DNA of 64,000 nt. It comes from CAVPHV01 sp963821095 (GTDB lineage: Bacteria > Actinomycetota > Acidimicrobiia > Spongiisociales > UBA5794). Shown here in pieces: positions 16,370 through 25,535 of the stretch; position 1 is the stretch's first letter, and every line of letters starts with the position of its first letter. Under the pieces are notes generated by a model. That model was not told the origin of the DNA. It did no database searches and was given only the letters and a program-made list of their open reading frames with translations. The stretch lies in contig CAWGCJ010000023.1 in NCBI GenBank assembly GCA_963821095.1, positions 186,001-250,000 on the forward strand, given 5' to 3'. The position numbers were made by a program, and so were the translations under genes.

Positions 16370-17174
16370 GCGCGGTGTCGGTCGGGTCCGTGCCATGTTC
16401 GCCGCAGCCCGGGCTGAGAATCGAGCCGCCTTGCTCCCGTACATGACCGCAGGGCTGCCCGACATCGAGACGTCGCCTGCGTTGTTTGCGGCGATGGCCG
16501 ACGCCGGGGCCGATGGCTTCGAGGTCGGCATCCCGTACTCGGACCCGCTCATGGATGGGCCGACGATTCACGCCGCGGGACTGCGTGCGCTCGAAGCCGG
16601 GGTCGATCTGGATACGGCGTTCGACCTCGTGGCCCAGATCGTGGCGGCGACCGGTAAGCCGGTTCTGATGATGACCTACGTCAATCCGGTAATGGCGGCG
16701 AGCCCGGACCTGTTCGCTCATCGTGCCGCTGCGGCCGGGGCCAGCGGGGTGATCGTGGCCGACTTGCCGGCAGAGGAGGCCGCTCCGTTCCAGCGGGCCT
16801 TCGAGTCCGCCGGCTTGGGGATGGTGCTGTTTGTGGCGCCCACAACCGACGAGGCCCGCCTTGCGGCCATCGCGGCAGCCGACCCGGTCTTCATCTACGG
16901 CGTTGCCGAACTCGGCGTCACCGGTGTGCGTCACGCGGCCAGCAGTCGGGTCGGCGATCTTGCAGTGCGGATCCGGGCGGTAACCGACATCCCCCTGGTG
17001 CTCGGAGTCGGGATCTCCACCCCTGCGCACGCCGCGGCGGCGGCCGCCGTCGGCGATGGCGTCATTGTCGGATCCGCTCTCGTACAGCGGGTGCTTGACG
17101 CACCGGATGCCGCAGCAGCCGTTGCCGGCGTTGCGGACGCCGTGTCCGAGCTTGCCGCGGCCGTTCGTCGCTGA
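16362..17174 (+). CDS. trpA: tryptophan synthase alpha chain
   Basis: 270 residues. It cleaves indole-3-glycerol phosphate to indole, which is channelled to TrpB. The catalytic Glu is in FEVGIPYSDPLMDGP and the catalytic Asp in VIVADLPAEEA. The phosphate site is GVGISTPAHA. The start ATG 16362 lies inside the trpB end (ATGACTGA). A longer frame exists upstream but only translates trpB out of frame. Confidence 0.96.
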   Translation: MTERGVGRVRAMFAAARAENRAALLPYMTAGLPDIETSPALFAAMADAGADGFEVGIPYSDPLMDGPTIHAAGLRALEAGVDLDTAFDLVAQIVAATGKPVLMMTYVNPVMAASPDLFAHRAAAAGASGVIVADLPAEEAAPFQRAFESAGLGMVLFVAPTTDEARLAAIAAADPVFIYGVAELGVTGVRHAASSRVGDLAVRIRAVTDIPLVLGVGISTPAHAAAAAAVGDGVIVGSALVQRVLDAPDAAAAVAGVADAVSELAAAVRR

Positions 17175-17201
17175 CCACGCTCCAGCCTGCCCGGCGTGAT
17201 G

Positions 17202-17218
17202 GTGACTAGTCACCGCGG
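17202..17218. promoter_or_regulatory. palindromic element shared with the TadE promoter region
   Basis: GTGACTAGTCACCGCGG follows trpA and is part of the perfect 14-bp palindrome GGTGACTAGTCACC (17201-17214). Nearly the same word recurs at 43231-43246. A short dyad AGAAC-T-GTTCT and the run GAGTTTTT follow at about 17227-17246 and may end trp transcription. I see no gene in 17175-17467. Confidence 0.45.
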
Positions 17219-17395
17219 GTAGGTGGAGAACTGTTCTGGAGTTTTTGGCCGTTCCCGCCGATGGTTACTAGCGGAAGGAACTGCTCATCCCCTTCAGTGG
17301 TTCCTTCCCAACCAAATCGGATCCAGGGGCCGGCCGACACACCGACCGGTATGAACGCACCACACCCAAGGAGCGGTCGGTCCCCGGATTACGAA

Positions 17396-17427
17396 GCAGA
17401 GGCCCCTCCTCACGGAGGGGCCTCTGC
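17396..17427 (+). terminator. strong hairpin before the aldo/keto reductase
   Basis: Perfect 14-bp stem GCAGAGGCCCCTCC / GGAGGGGCCTCTGC with a TCAC loop. No T-run. It lies 29 bp upstream of the next promoter box. Confidence 0.65.
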
Positions 17428-17455
17428 GCGTGACGGAACGCACCCCAGCCCGGCC

Positions 17456-17461
17456 TAGCCT
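17456..17461 (+). promoter_or_regulatory. -10 box, leaderless promoter of the aldo/keto reductase
   Basis: TAGCCT lies 6 nt before ATG 17468. Confidence 0.45.
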
Positions 17462-17467
17462 GGGTTG

Positions 17468-18523
17468 ATGGAACAACGAACACTTGGGCCGTCGTCCCTG
17501 TTGGTTTCGGTTCTTGGGCTTGGCACGATGACCTTTGGTGCGGAAGCGGACGAAGCGACCTCGGGCGCGATCCTGGATCGGTACGTAGCCGCCGGCGGGA
17601 GTTTCATCGACACGGCGGACGTGTACTCGGCCGGTGTCTCCGAGGAGTTCATCGGGCGCTGGCTCGGCCGTCGTGGCCGGCGCGACGACATCGTCCTGGC
17701 GACCAAGGGCCGCTTCCCGATGGGGCCCGATCCCGCCGACCGCGGCGCCGGTCGTAGCTACCTCACACGAGCGATCGAGGCCAGCCTGCGTCGTCTCGGC
17801 GTTGACCACGTCGATCTCTACCAGGTCCATGCGTGGGACCCCAACGTTGACCTCGACGAAACGCTCGGTGTGCTCGACGAGTTTGTGGTGACCGGGAAGT
17901 CTCGCGCCGTAGGAGTATCGAACTTCACCGGTTGGCAACTCCAGCGCGCGGTGTCGCGTGGTCGCGAACTCGGGCTGACTCCGCTGGCCTCGCTGCAACC
18001 GCAATACAACCTGCTGGGGCGCGAGATCGAGTCGGAGATCCTGCCGGTTTGCATCGAGGAAGGGCTCGGGGTGCTCCCCTGGTCGCCACTGGCCGGGGGC
18101 TGGCTCACCGGCAAATACGTTGCGGCGGAACGGCCGACCGGTGCCACTCGGCTCGGTGACGACCCGTCGCGGGGGATCGAGGCCTACGACCTTCGCAACC
18201 AACCGGCGACGTGGCGTGTGCTCGACGCGGTCGGCTCCATCGCCGCCGAACGCAACGTCAGCATGGCGCAAGTAGCGCTCAACTGGCTGCGAGACCGGCC
18301 CGCCGTATCCTCGGTCCTCCTAGGGGCTCGCACGGTGGAGCAGCTTGATGACAATCTTGCCGCGCTCGGCTGGTCGCTGACATCTGACGAGGCCGCACGT
18401 TTGACTCGAGTCAGCGCCCCGGGGATGCCGCTATATCCGCACGGATTCCTTGAAGGGTATGCCGGGGTGCGGGTGTGGGCGGACCTCGGCTACCGGGCCG
18501 AGCCGCCTCCGTTCGGGCGCTGA
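17468..18523 (+). CDS. aldo/keto reductase
   Basis: 351 residues, a TIM-barrel NADPH-dependent oxidoreductase. The catalytic tetrad is visible: Asp and Tyr in FIDTADVYSAG, Lys in IVLATKGRF, His in LYQVHAWDP. Cofactor-binding ends are SNFTGWQL and SVLLGARTVEQLDDN. It resembles the YajO/YghZ-like branch, whose substrates are uncertain. ATG 17468 is preferred to a TTG one codon upstream. It converges on galT, so a link to galactose metabolism is only positional. Confidence 0.92.
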   Translation: MEQRTLGPSSLLVSVLGLGTMTFGAEADEATSGAILDRYVAAGGSFIDTADVYSAGVSEEFIGRWLGRRGRRDDIVLATKGRFPMGPDPADRGAGRSYLTRAIEASLRRLGVDHVDLYQVHAWDPNVDLDETLGVLDEFVVTGKSRAVGVSNFTGWQLQRAVSRGRELGLTPLASLQPQYNLLGREIESEILPVCIEEGLGVLPWSPLAGGWLTGKYVAAERPTGATRLGDDPSRGIEAYDLRNQPATWRVLDAVGSIAAERNVSMAQVALNWLRDRPAVSSVLLGARTVEQLDDNLAALGWSLTSDEAARLTRVSAPGMPLYPHGFLEGYAGVRVWADLGYRAEPPPFGR

Positions 18524-18582
18524 TTTGGTGGTGGACGGAGCGACGCTCAGGTCGTGGCCAAAAGAGGACGACCGACCGCGCC

Positions 18583-19641
18583 TCAGCCGTCGGCTGCGTC
18601 GCAGGCGCCTCGATAGTGGGTTGCCGACACCTCCCTGATCCTCTTCGCCGCACCCTCTGCGGTGAGGTCTCGCTGCGGTTCTGCGAGCAGTTCGTAACCG
18701 ACCATGAACTTGCGCACGGTCGCCGATCGCAGGAGGGGCGGGTAGATGTGAGCGTGGAGCTGCCAATGGCGGTGGTCATCGTCCGTGAAGGGAGCTCCGT
18801 GCCAGCCCATTGAATATGGGAAGGCAGTTCCGAAGAGGTTGTCGTAACGGGTGAGAATCTCCTTGAGTGCCGCAGCGAGGCCCGAGCGTTGGTTTGCATC
18901 GAGGTCGGTGATCCTCGTCGCCTCCCTGGTGGGGAGGAGCAGAGTCTCGAACGGCCACACCGCCCAGTAGGGCACCACGATCAGCCACTCATCGTTTTCC
19001 ACGACTACCCGATCACCAAGCGACGACTCCTGGGCGGCGTAGTCGAGCAGGAGCGCGTTTCCCAACCGTTCCCGGTACATGCGTTGCGTGGTGTCCTCGG
19101 TCGCCACGAGTGTGGGGATCGAGGTGGTTGCCCAAATCTGTCCGTGGGGATGGGGGTTCGAGGCACCCATGGCTGCGCCTCGGTTTTCAAAGACCTGGAC
19201 CCACCGATGGTCTTTCCCGAGCTGCTCGGTCTGGTCGGCCCAGACATCGATCACGGCTTCGATGGATGGGTGATCCATCTCGGCGAGGGTCAGGTCGTGC
19301 CGGGGAGAGAAGCACACGACCCTGCAGGTCCCCTCCTCCTCCTTGGCGATGAGCAGCCCGTCATGGGCGGACTGTGGCACCGACTGATACGGGATCAGGG
19401 CGGGGAAGTCGTTGGTGAACACGTAGGTGCCGGTGTAGGCGTCGTTGTGGATGCCGCCGGCCCGCTCCGTGCCGGGGCACAGGTAGCAGTGGGGATCGAA
19501 CCTGGGGCGCAGGTCCGGCGTGGGGTCCTCGATCTGTCCGAGCCAGGGCCGGTCGGTGCGTTGGGCGGACACCAGGACCCACTCGTCGGCAAGTGGGTTG
19601 TACCTGCGGTGCGGCCCCACGAACGTCGACCGGGCGCTCAC
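18583..19641 (-). CDS. galT: galactose-1-phosphate uridylyltransferase
   Basis: 352 residues from GTG 19641, which overlaps the stop of the alpha-galactosidase gene. The longer frame upstream has no coding character. GalT swaps UMP between UDP-glucose and galactose-1-phosphate (Leloir pathway). The active-site nucleophile His is in SNPHPHGQIWA (HPH motif). A Zn-site CxxC (HCYLCPG) and the N-terminal VGPHRRYNPLADEWVL are typical. It is the last gene of the galactoside operon. galK and galE are not in the window. Confidence 0.95.
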   Translation of the reverse strand: MSARSTFVGPHRRYNPLADEWVLVSAQRTDRPWLGQIEDPTPDLRPRFDPHCYLCPGTERAGGIHNDAYTGTYVFTNDFPALIPYQSVPQSAHDGLLIAKEEEGTCRVVCFSPRHDLTLAEMDHPSIEAVIDVWADQTEQLGKDHRWVQVFENRGAAMGASNPHPHGQIWATTSIPTLVATEDTTQRMYRERLGNALLLDYAAQESSLGDRVVVENDEWLIVVPYWAVWPFETLLLPTREATRITDLDANQRSGLAAALKEILTRYDNLFGTAFPYSMGWHGAPFTDDDHRHWQLHAHIYPPLLRSATVRKFMVGYELLAEPQRDLTAEGAAKRIREVSATHYRGACDAADG

Positions 19642-21068
19642 GACGGACCCGCCCCGGGTATCGCCGACGTGTTGCCCTCGGCGACCCAGCCGAATTCGAC
19701 GTCCCTGCCGTCGATACTCCACCGCATGTCCGGGCGGCGCGCGATCGCGGGATCGTCCTTCAGGAGCGACAGCAGATGCCCCTGCTCGGCGTGCGACAGA
19801 GCGGCGAGCCGGTCGGAGGTACCGACAAACCCCGTGATGCGCGCAAGGTCCTGGAGCGATTCGAGCGTCCGCGTGTCGAGGTCAACCTCGCTGTGGTCTA
19901 GGTACACGACGTCCGGATCGGCGTCGAACGCACCCGTGAGCCACAGCCGTTGGCTCGAGGTCGCAATCGCGTTGCGGGCACCTCGCCCTGATGCATCGCC
20001 CATTGCCGCCAGATCGCCGTCCTCCCAGAAACCGGCAACGTCCGGCCCGATCCGCATTCCGTCGAAGATGCCCGTCGATGCGATCACAGGCGCCCCGCAG
20101 GCCAGCAGGTAGCAGTCATCGCCCGCAGCCCGTCGCATCACGTCGGCGGCTTGTCGATAGGCGAGTTCACGCGGCATCGGTCTGGCGTGGACACCCGGAA
20201 AGGCTGCTGCATACAGGAAGTCGAGCTTGAGGTAGCTGAATCCCCACGACCGCACCGTCGTGATCAGCTCGGTGAGGAAGTCGATCGTTGCGTCGGCGGT
20301 TGGGTCGAGCGAGTAGTACGGCCCGCCCCAGTTGATGCCCGACACCACGGGGAGGCCATCGGCATCCCGCAGCAGCAGTTCGGGGCGAGCGCCGGCGAGT
20401 CGGGAGTCGGCGCCGGCGATCAGCGGGGCGAGCCAGAGCCCGGCCTGACGCCCCGTCGCCATGATGGCTTCGGCCAGCGCCTCCATACCGCCTGGAAACT
20501 TGGCGTTGGGTTCCCAATCGCCAATCCCCGCCTGCCACCCGTCGTCGATCTGGATGACGTCGAAGGGGAAGGGAATCGAATCGTGAAGCTCGCGTCGGAT
20601 GGCGTCCTCCGTGATGTCCTCGTAGTACGAGTACCACGAGCACCACACCCGCACCCGGCCGCGACCGCGACGACCGAGGCGGTTCGTCAACTCGCCCACA
20701 TAGGCGTCGAACACCTCGTTCATGGTGCCCTCGGCGACGAGCCAGTTGATCGGCCCTGCCTCGGACACGCCCCTGAGCATCTCCCCATCGGGCGCGACCC
20801 GGGCCCCCGGCGTGAGCGCACCGAGCAGGGTGTACTGGCCGTCGTCGCACCGGGCGACCCCGACGCAGCTACCGCCGACCCGCCTGTCGAAGGCGTGGTT
20901 CGGATCGTCGTGTCCGAGTCGCCTTCCCTCATTCGGGATCGGGCGAACCGGAGCCGCGGGATCTACCCATCCCGTTGGGGACCACGAATGCCATCCGTGC
21001 CGATAGAAGCTCTCGATCCCACCGGTCTCGACCACCGGTTCCCGGGCGCGCTCGATGCGGAGATCCAT
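19638..21068 (-). CDS. GH36-like alpha-galactosidase
   Basis: 476 residues from ATG 21068, with no signal peptide, so cytosolic. It resembles short glycoside hydrolase family 36/27 enzymes that release galactose from alpha-galactosides such as melibiose or raffinose. The motif SYLKLDFLYAAA contains the KxD nucleophile, VIQIDDGWQ is the substrate-binding strand, and RIGPDVAGFW lies near the acid/base. It starts 11 bp after the permease gene and overlaps galT. The natural substrate could be a different galactoside. Confidence 0.85.
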   Translation of the reverse strand: MDLRIERAREPVVETGGIESFYRHGWHSWSPTGWVDPAAPVRPIPNEGRRLGHDDPNHAFDRRVGGSCVGVARCDDGQYTLLGALTPGARVAPDGEMLRGVSEAGPINWLVAEGTMNEVFDAYVGELTNRLGRRGRGRVRVWCSWYSYYEDITEDAIRRELHDSIPFPFDVIQIDDGWQAGIGDWEPNAKFPGGMEALAEAIMATGRQAGLWLAPLIAGADSRLAGARPELLLRDADGLPVVSGINWGGPYYSLDPTADATIDFLTELITTVRSWGFSYLKLDFLYAAAFPGVHARPMPRELAYRQAADVMRRAAGDDCYLLACGAPVIASTGIFDGMRIGPDVAGFWEDGDLAAMGDASGRGARNAIATSSQRLWLTGAFDADPDVVYLDHSEVDLDTRTLESLQDLARITGFVGTSDRLAALSHAEQGHLLSLLKDDPAIARRPDMRWSIDGRDVEFGWVAEGNTSAIPGAGPS

Positions 21069-21079
21069 GGAAGGCAGCT

Positions 21080-22333
21080 CTACTTGATGCCGCTGGAAGC
21101 GACGTTCTCGACGAAGTAGCGCTGGGCCATCGCAAAGACCGTGAGCGGGATGAGCACCGCCATGGCGACGCCGGCGAAGATCAGCTGCGGTTGATCGGCA
21201 CCCTGGCCACCGAGAATGGACAGTGCGAGGGTGAGCACGAACGACTCGGTGTTGCCGGCGTCGATCACCACCAGCGGCCAGATGAACGAATTCCACGCGT
21301 ACAGGAATTGGAAAACCGCAAGCGTCGCGACTGCGGGCCACGAAAGAGGAACGAAGATCGTCCACAGGATCCGCCAACGGGACGCACCATCCATGAACGC
21401 CGCCTCTTCGAGGTCCTTGGGGATGGACATGAAGAATTGCCGCATCAGGAACGTGCCGTACGCGGTGTAGACGAACGGCCACACGAGTGCTGCGAGCGTG
21501 TTGTTCCAGTCCAGTGCAACGACGATCTGGAAGAGCGGGATGATCAGTACTACGAACGGGATCATGATCGACCCGAGGTAGCCGACGAAGAGTGGATCCC
21601 GCCCGGGGAACTTCATCCGGGCGAAGGCGTAGCCGCCCATGATCGAGGTGAACAGACTTCCCGCCATGACCAGCACCGTGATCAGAACGGTGTTGGTGAT
21701 CGCCTTGTCGAAGTCGCGGATACCCAGCACCTCGCGGAAATTCGACCAGCGAGCGGTGATCCGCTCCGCCGCTTGTGCGGTCCGCACCACCGCAAATCCT
21801 TCAATAGTGGGATCGTCGGGATCGACGAACCGGCCAACCGCGGTGCCTCGCAGCAGCACGAGATCCTCCGTCTCGCCCGCGAAGGTCACGGTATACACCG
21901 GCAGGGCTTCAGCATCGACGGTGACGGTGCGCCCGGTGTCCACAGCAAACTCGAGGGGGACGGCGATGGTGGTGTCGAGATCGTCCTCCGAGGCAAAGAG
22001 GCCCGCTTCAACACCGGATTCGACGAGCACCATTTCGCGCAGGTCTCCTCCGTCTTCCGTTTCAATCTGGAACAGCGGAAGCGGTTCGCCATCCACCTCG
22101 AGCGTTTGTGGCTCGTAGGGGAGAACCCGCGGGGGGTAGGTGAAGACGTCGGATGAGTCCTTCAGTGCGGTGAAGAACATATAGACGAACGGAAAGACCA
22201 TGGCGATGGCAAAGATCCCGAGGATTGCGTAGATGCCCGCATACCCGAGCCGTTTCCTCCGCCTGGCCTTGCGCCCTTGGCGCCGCCCCGTCGCCTCGGC
22301 ATCGGTGATCGAACGTGTGTCGCGGTCAGTCAT
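21080..22333 (-). CDS. carbohydrate ABC transporter permease (MalG type) with a large extracytoplasmic insertion
   Basis: 417 residues against about 280 for the family. Six transmembrane helices and the EAA loop EEAAFMDGASRWRILWTIFVP (ATPase contact) are normal. Between helix 1 (about 30-55) and helix 2 (about 205) lies an extra soluble segment of roughly 110-130 residues, rich in Asp, Glu, Val and Thr (LEVDGEPLPLFQIETEDG, TGRTVTVDAEALPVYTV). It should face outward, near the binding protein. It starts 2 bp after the MalF-type gene. No ATPase gene is present, so a shared MsmX-like ATPase is likely. Confidence 0.9.
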   Translation of the reverse strand: MTDRDTRSITDAEATGRRQGRKARRRKRLGYAGIYAILGIFAIAMVFPFVYMFFTALKDSSDVFTYPPRVLPYEPQTLEVDGEPLPLFQIETEDGGDLREMVLVESGVEAGLFASEDDLDTTIAVPLEFAVDTGRTVTVDAEALPVYTVTFAGETEDLVLLRGTAVGRFVDPDDPTIEGFAVVRTAQAAERITARWSNFREVLGIRDFDKAITNTVLITVLVMAGSLFTSIMGGYAFARMKFPGRDPLFVGYLGSIMIPFVVLIIPLFQIVVALDWNNTLAALVWPFVYTAYGTFLMRQFFMSIPKDLEEAAFMDGASRWRILWTIFVPLSWPAVATLAVFQFLYAWNSFIWPLVVIDAGNTESFVLTLALSILGGQGADQPQLIFAGVAMAVLIPLTVFAMAQRYFVENVASSGIK

Positions 22334-22335
22334 CG

Positions 22336-24015
22336 TCAGCCGATCCCTTCTTGCTCGGCTCTTCGTTGGCGCCAGAAGTACACGAGGGTCACCGCAAAGA
22401 TGAAGATGAAGAGCACCCAGGCGAGGGCCGAGGCGTAGCCTTGATTGAATCGCTGGAACCCCTCCTGGTACAACTGCACGACCGGCGTGAGCGTGGCGTT
22501 ATCCGGGCCCGATGGCGGGAGCTGAGGCCCCATCAGAATGTATGGTTCCGTGAAGATCTGGAGCCCGAGGATGGTCGTGGTGGCGACGACGAAGAAGGTC
22601 GTCGGACGGAGCAGGGGCACGGTGATACCGCGGAACTTCTGCCACCAACTGGCCCCGTCGATGTCGGCTGCCTCGTATAGAGATGGGGGAATGCCCTGCA
22701 TGCCGGCAACGAAGAGCACGGCGTTGTAGCCCGTCATGAACCAGGCAAAGAAGATGACGATCGACCACATCGCGAACTTCGGATCAGACAGCCACTCGGG
22801 CTGCGGGGCGGTGAGGTTCACGCCCGGTATCACGTTGATCAGGTCGAACAGCCTGAGTAATCCGTAGTTGATGAAACCGATCGAGGCGTTGTACAGCTGC
22901 TTCCAGATGAGCAAGACCCCAAGCAAACCGGCAACGTAGGGGATGAAGTACAGCGCTCGAAAGACCTTCATGCCGGGGATCTTCGAGTTGAGCAGCGCCG
23001 CGAGCAGCAGGGCCGGGAACGTCGCCAGCGGGATCGCCACGACGGCAAAGAAGAGGATGTTCCGAAAGCCGATCCAGAAGTTGGGATCACGGGCGCCCAT
23101 GACGACGTCGCCAAACCGGAAAGCCTGGCTGTATCCCGCGCTCAGGGCGTCGGAGGCAGCCTGACCCGCATCGAGCGAGACAAACTGGATGCTGAAGATC
23201 TTGATGTAGTTGTCCGGGCCGAGCCAGGTGATCTCGGTGAGGCCATCCCACGCCGTGAACGAGACAAAGAGGGAGAACAGCAGCGGGAACGCGAAGAAGG
23301 CAAGGAACCCGAAGACGTTGGGCGATACGAAGAGATAGCCGTCGACGGCTTCCGCCTCGGTGACCGTGGTAGCGAACACTTCTGTTGCATCGCGGCGACG
23401 GAGGAGCCAGAAGGCAAGCCCACAGATGGCGGCAATCACGGCGAGGACCAGCGCGTCCGGCTCAACGAGCCTGCGGACGAACTCGACCAGGCCCGGAATC
23501 AAGCCGAGGGCCACGGCGAGGATCGCAGCCCCGGCGATCATCGTCCATCGTCCCACCCGCCGGATCGCGGCCTCCGCCGATCCAAAACGCTCCGCCTGCG
23601 AGTAGATGAGCCAGCCGGCAAGGATGATCAGACTCCAGAACCAGGAGTCGCGAAAATTGGTGGCCAGGGCATCGATCCCCCGAAAGATCCCCATGACCTG
23701 GAGCGCCGCCACCGCGGCCACCACCAGCAGGGTGTACTGGAGCAGCGTCGCCACCGTCCGCCCCCGGTTCCGATGCGACAGTAGGTAGGGGAGTGCGTAG
23801 GCGGCAAAGAACGCGACAACGGCTGCCAGCGCCACACCGATCGCGAGGCCGACACTCCTCAGGTCGAAGAGGGCGCCGGTGGCGATGGCAATCGCAACGG
23901 CAACGGCGCCAACCGCGACAATGCCCTGCCAGGCGATCACGGCGAGCAACCAGGCAGGTTGCCCGTTCGGGGTCGTTTGTGAGGTCTGGGTGATCAATCC
24001 GGTGTCCTGCGTCAC
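22336..24015 (-). CDS. carbohydrate ABC transporter permease (MalF type) with an extra N-terminal membrane domain
   Basis: 559 residues against about 300 for the family. Residues from about 260 onward form the usual permease (FLFAFFAFPLLFSLFVSF-like first helix, EAADIDGASWWQKFRGITVP EAA loop). The first roughly 220 residues add about six further hydrophobic helices with no known motif, ending in a basic loop (FWLLRRRDATE). It follows the solute-binding protein gene across a strong hairpin and precedes the MalG partner by 2 bp. Confidence 0.88.
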   Translation of the reverse strand: MTQDTGLITQTSQTTPNGQPAWLLAVIAWQGIVAVGAVAVAIAIATGALFDLRSVGLAIGVALAAVVAFFAAYALPYLLSHRNRGRTVATLLQYTLLVVAAVAALQVMGIFRGIDALATNFRDSWFWSLIILAGWLIYSQAERFGSAEAAIRRVGRWTMIAGAAILAVALGLIPGLVEFVRRLVEPDALVLAVIAAICGLAFWLLRRRDATEVFATTVTEAEAVDGYLFVSPNVFGFLAFFAFPLLFSLFVSFTAWDGLTEITWLGPDNYIKIFSIQFVSLDAGQAASDALSAGYSQAFRFGDVVMGARDPNFWIGFRNILFFAVVAIPLATFPALLLAALLNSKIPGMKVFRALYFIPYVAGLLGVLLIWKQLYNASIGFINYGLLRLFDLINVIPGVNLTAPQPEWLSDPKFAMWSIVIFFAWFMTGYNAVLFVAGMQGIPPSLYEAADIDGASWWQKFRGITVPLLRPTTFFVVATTTILGLQIFTEPYILMGPQLPPSGPDNATLTPVVQLYQEGFQRFNQGYASALAWVLFIFIFAVTLVYFWRQRRAEQEGIG

Positions 24016-24046
24016 AACCCTCCAACCTCCTGTGGGGAGAACAGGT

Positions 24047-24077
24047 GTGGGGGTGGGGCGGGAGACCCCACCCCCAC
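24047..24077 (-). promoter_or_regulatory. intercistronic hairpin between binding-protein and permease genes
   Basis: Perfect 12-bp stem GTGGGGGTGGGG / CCCCACCCCCAC with a 7-nt loop, 14 bp after the binding-protein stop. There is no T-run, so it more likely stabilises the upstream mRNA or attenuates transcription than ends it. Confidence 0.6.
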
Positions 24078-24090
24078 GACCCTCATGTCA

Positions 24091-25491
24091 CTAGTTGTTG
24101 AAGTACTGGTTCAGGTCCGTGCAGATGTTTGCCTCGAACTCTTCGATGGACAGGTCGCCGGAGACCACCGCGGCTATCCGGTTGTTCATCTCATCCCGGT
24201 ACGAGGCCCAATCACCGTTCCATAGCGGAGCCTCCGTTTCTGGGTTCTCGCTGAGACCATCCAGGAACGCCTGGTTGTTCTCGGGCGGGGTGAAGGTCAG
24301 GAACGCATCGAGCGCATCCTGGCTCACCCGGCTCGGGATGTTGGCACCCAGTCCGGCGACCTGGGCCTGCACCTCGGCCGATGTCAGCGCACGGACCAGG
24401 TCCCAGGCGGCCTCGGGATTCTCCGTATTCGCATTGACGACGTAGGCGCCCCAGAAGAGCCAGTTGGAGGGCCCACCCGGTCCGTCGGGCAGCTTCACAA
24501 CGTCCCAGTTGAAGTCGACCTCACGGATACCGGGGGTTGCCCAGCGGCCGTTCTGGAACATCCCGATGTTGCCGGCCTTGAAGACCGGTTCTGCGTCTTC
24601 TCCATACGTGGAAGCAGCGCCTGTGGCATAGAAATCGCGGAAGGCCGTCAAGCCGGCAATCGACTCGGGCGTGTCGAGGCCGCAGGCGTCGCGGGCGTCG
24701 TTGAAGAACCCGCCACCGGCAGAGTTGACCCACCAGCCGTTCGGGCCCCACCACGAGTTCTGGCCGTAGCCGAAGATCTCGGGGGCGAGCGTCGCCACCT
24801 GTTCGGCAACCTCGCTGAAGGCGGCCCAGTCCCACGTCCCGGCCGCTGCCAGCTCACGCGGATCTGCCGCGCCGGCTTCAGCGATGAGGTCGAGGTTCAG
24901 GTAAAGAGCAAACGCCGATACGTCGCGGGGAAGACCCCACAGGTACTCAGCCGGATTGGACTGACCCGTCGCCGGATCGGTGGTGAGCTGTTCCATTGGG
25001 CCGGCATAGAACTGGTCGACGCTGAAGTCGGCATCCTCTCCGGCGTACGGTGCGAGGTTCAAGAGAACACCCGCTTGTGCAAACTGGGTAATGTCCGCAC
25101 CGGGGATCCAGAATACGTCGGGCGCTTCACCGGCAGACAGCTGTGCCAGCAGCGCCGTCTGGTAATCCTCCGTCTCTTGCCCGCCTGCTTCGTAGACGAG
25201 CGTCACGTCTGCGATTTGCCCCTGCAGGGAATCGCTGACTGACTGGTAGAGGGCCGTTTCCTGATCGTTGTCGGGACGCGTCCGCCAGCGTAGGGTCACC
25301 GCCTCGCCGCCGCCTTCGTCACTCGTCGTGGTGGTGGCCGGGGCGGCGGTTGTGGTCGCGCCTTCAGCGGTGGAGGTGGTTTCTCCACCCTCCGCAGCGG
25401 TCGTTGTTGTGTCTCCGCCGGAATCGTCGTCCCCGCATGCAGCTGCAACCAGCGCAAGCACGAACAACAGCACCATGAGTCGTTTTGCCAT
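24091..25491 (-). CDS. sugar ABC transporter solute-binding lipoprotein
   Basis: 466 residues from ATG 25491, which has GAGGAGG just upstream. The lipoprotein signal MAKRLMVLLFVLALVAAAC lipidates Cys 19. A Thr/Glu/Gly-rich linker (about 22-55) precedes the folded domain, as in many actinobacterial lipoproteins. The body is a family 1 extracellular binding protein (VTLRWRTRPDNDQE, EAPDVFWIPGADI, NIGMFQNGRWATPGI). It probably captures an alpha-galactoside, judging from the downstream alpha-galactosidase. It is expected to be the most abundant operon product. Confidence 0.92.
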   Translation of the reverse strand: MAKRLMVLLFVLALVAAACGDDDSGGDTTTTAAEGGETTSTAEGATTTAAPATTTTSDEGGGEAVTLRWRTRPDNDQETALYQSVSDSLQGQIADVTLVYEAGGQETEDYQTALLAQLSAGEAPDVFWIPGADITQFAQAGVLLNLAPYAGEDADFSVDQFYAGPMEQLTTDPATGQSNPAEYLWGLPRDVSAFALYLNLDLIAEAGAADPRELAAAGTWDWAAFSEVAEQVATLAPEIFGYGQNSWWGPNGWWVNSAGGGFFNDARDACGLDTPESIAGLTAFRDFYATGAASTYGEDAEPVFKAGNIGMFQNGRWATPGIREVDFNWDVVKLPDGPGGPSNWLFWGAYVVNANTENPEAAWDLVRALTSAEVQAQVAGLGANIPSRVSQDALDAFLTFTPPENNQAFLDGLSENPETEAPLWNGDWASYRDEMNNRIAAVVSGDLSIEEFEANICTDLNQYFNN

Positions 25492-25535
25492 TGGTCCTCC
25501 TCGTTGGGGTTGGTACCCCTTCTTCCTTACTTTGT

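Noticed and set aside
18889..20112. 407-codon plus-strand frame over galT and the alpha-galactosidase gene
   Set aside because: Pure shadow of two well-supported enzymes. High GC leaves the opposite strand open.
20975..22156. 393-codon plus-strand frame opposite the MalG-type permease
   Set aside because: Rich in Arg, Asp, Glu and His with no fold, and antisense to a clear permease.
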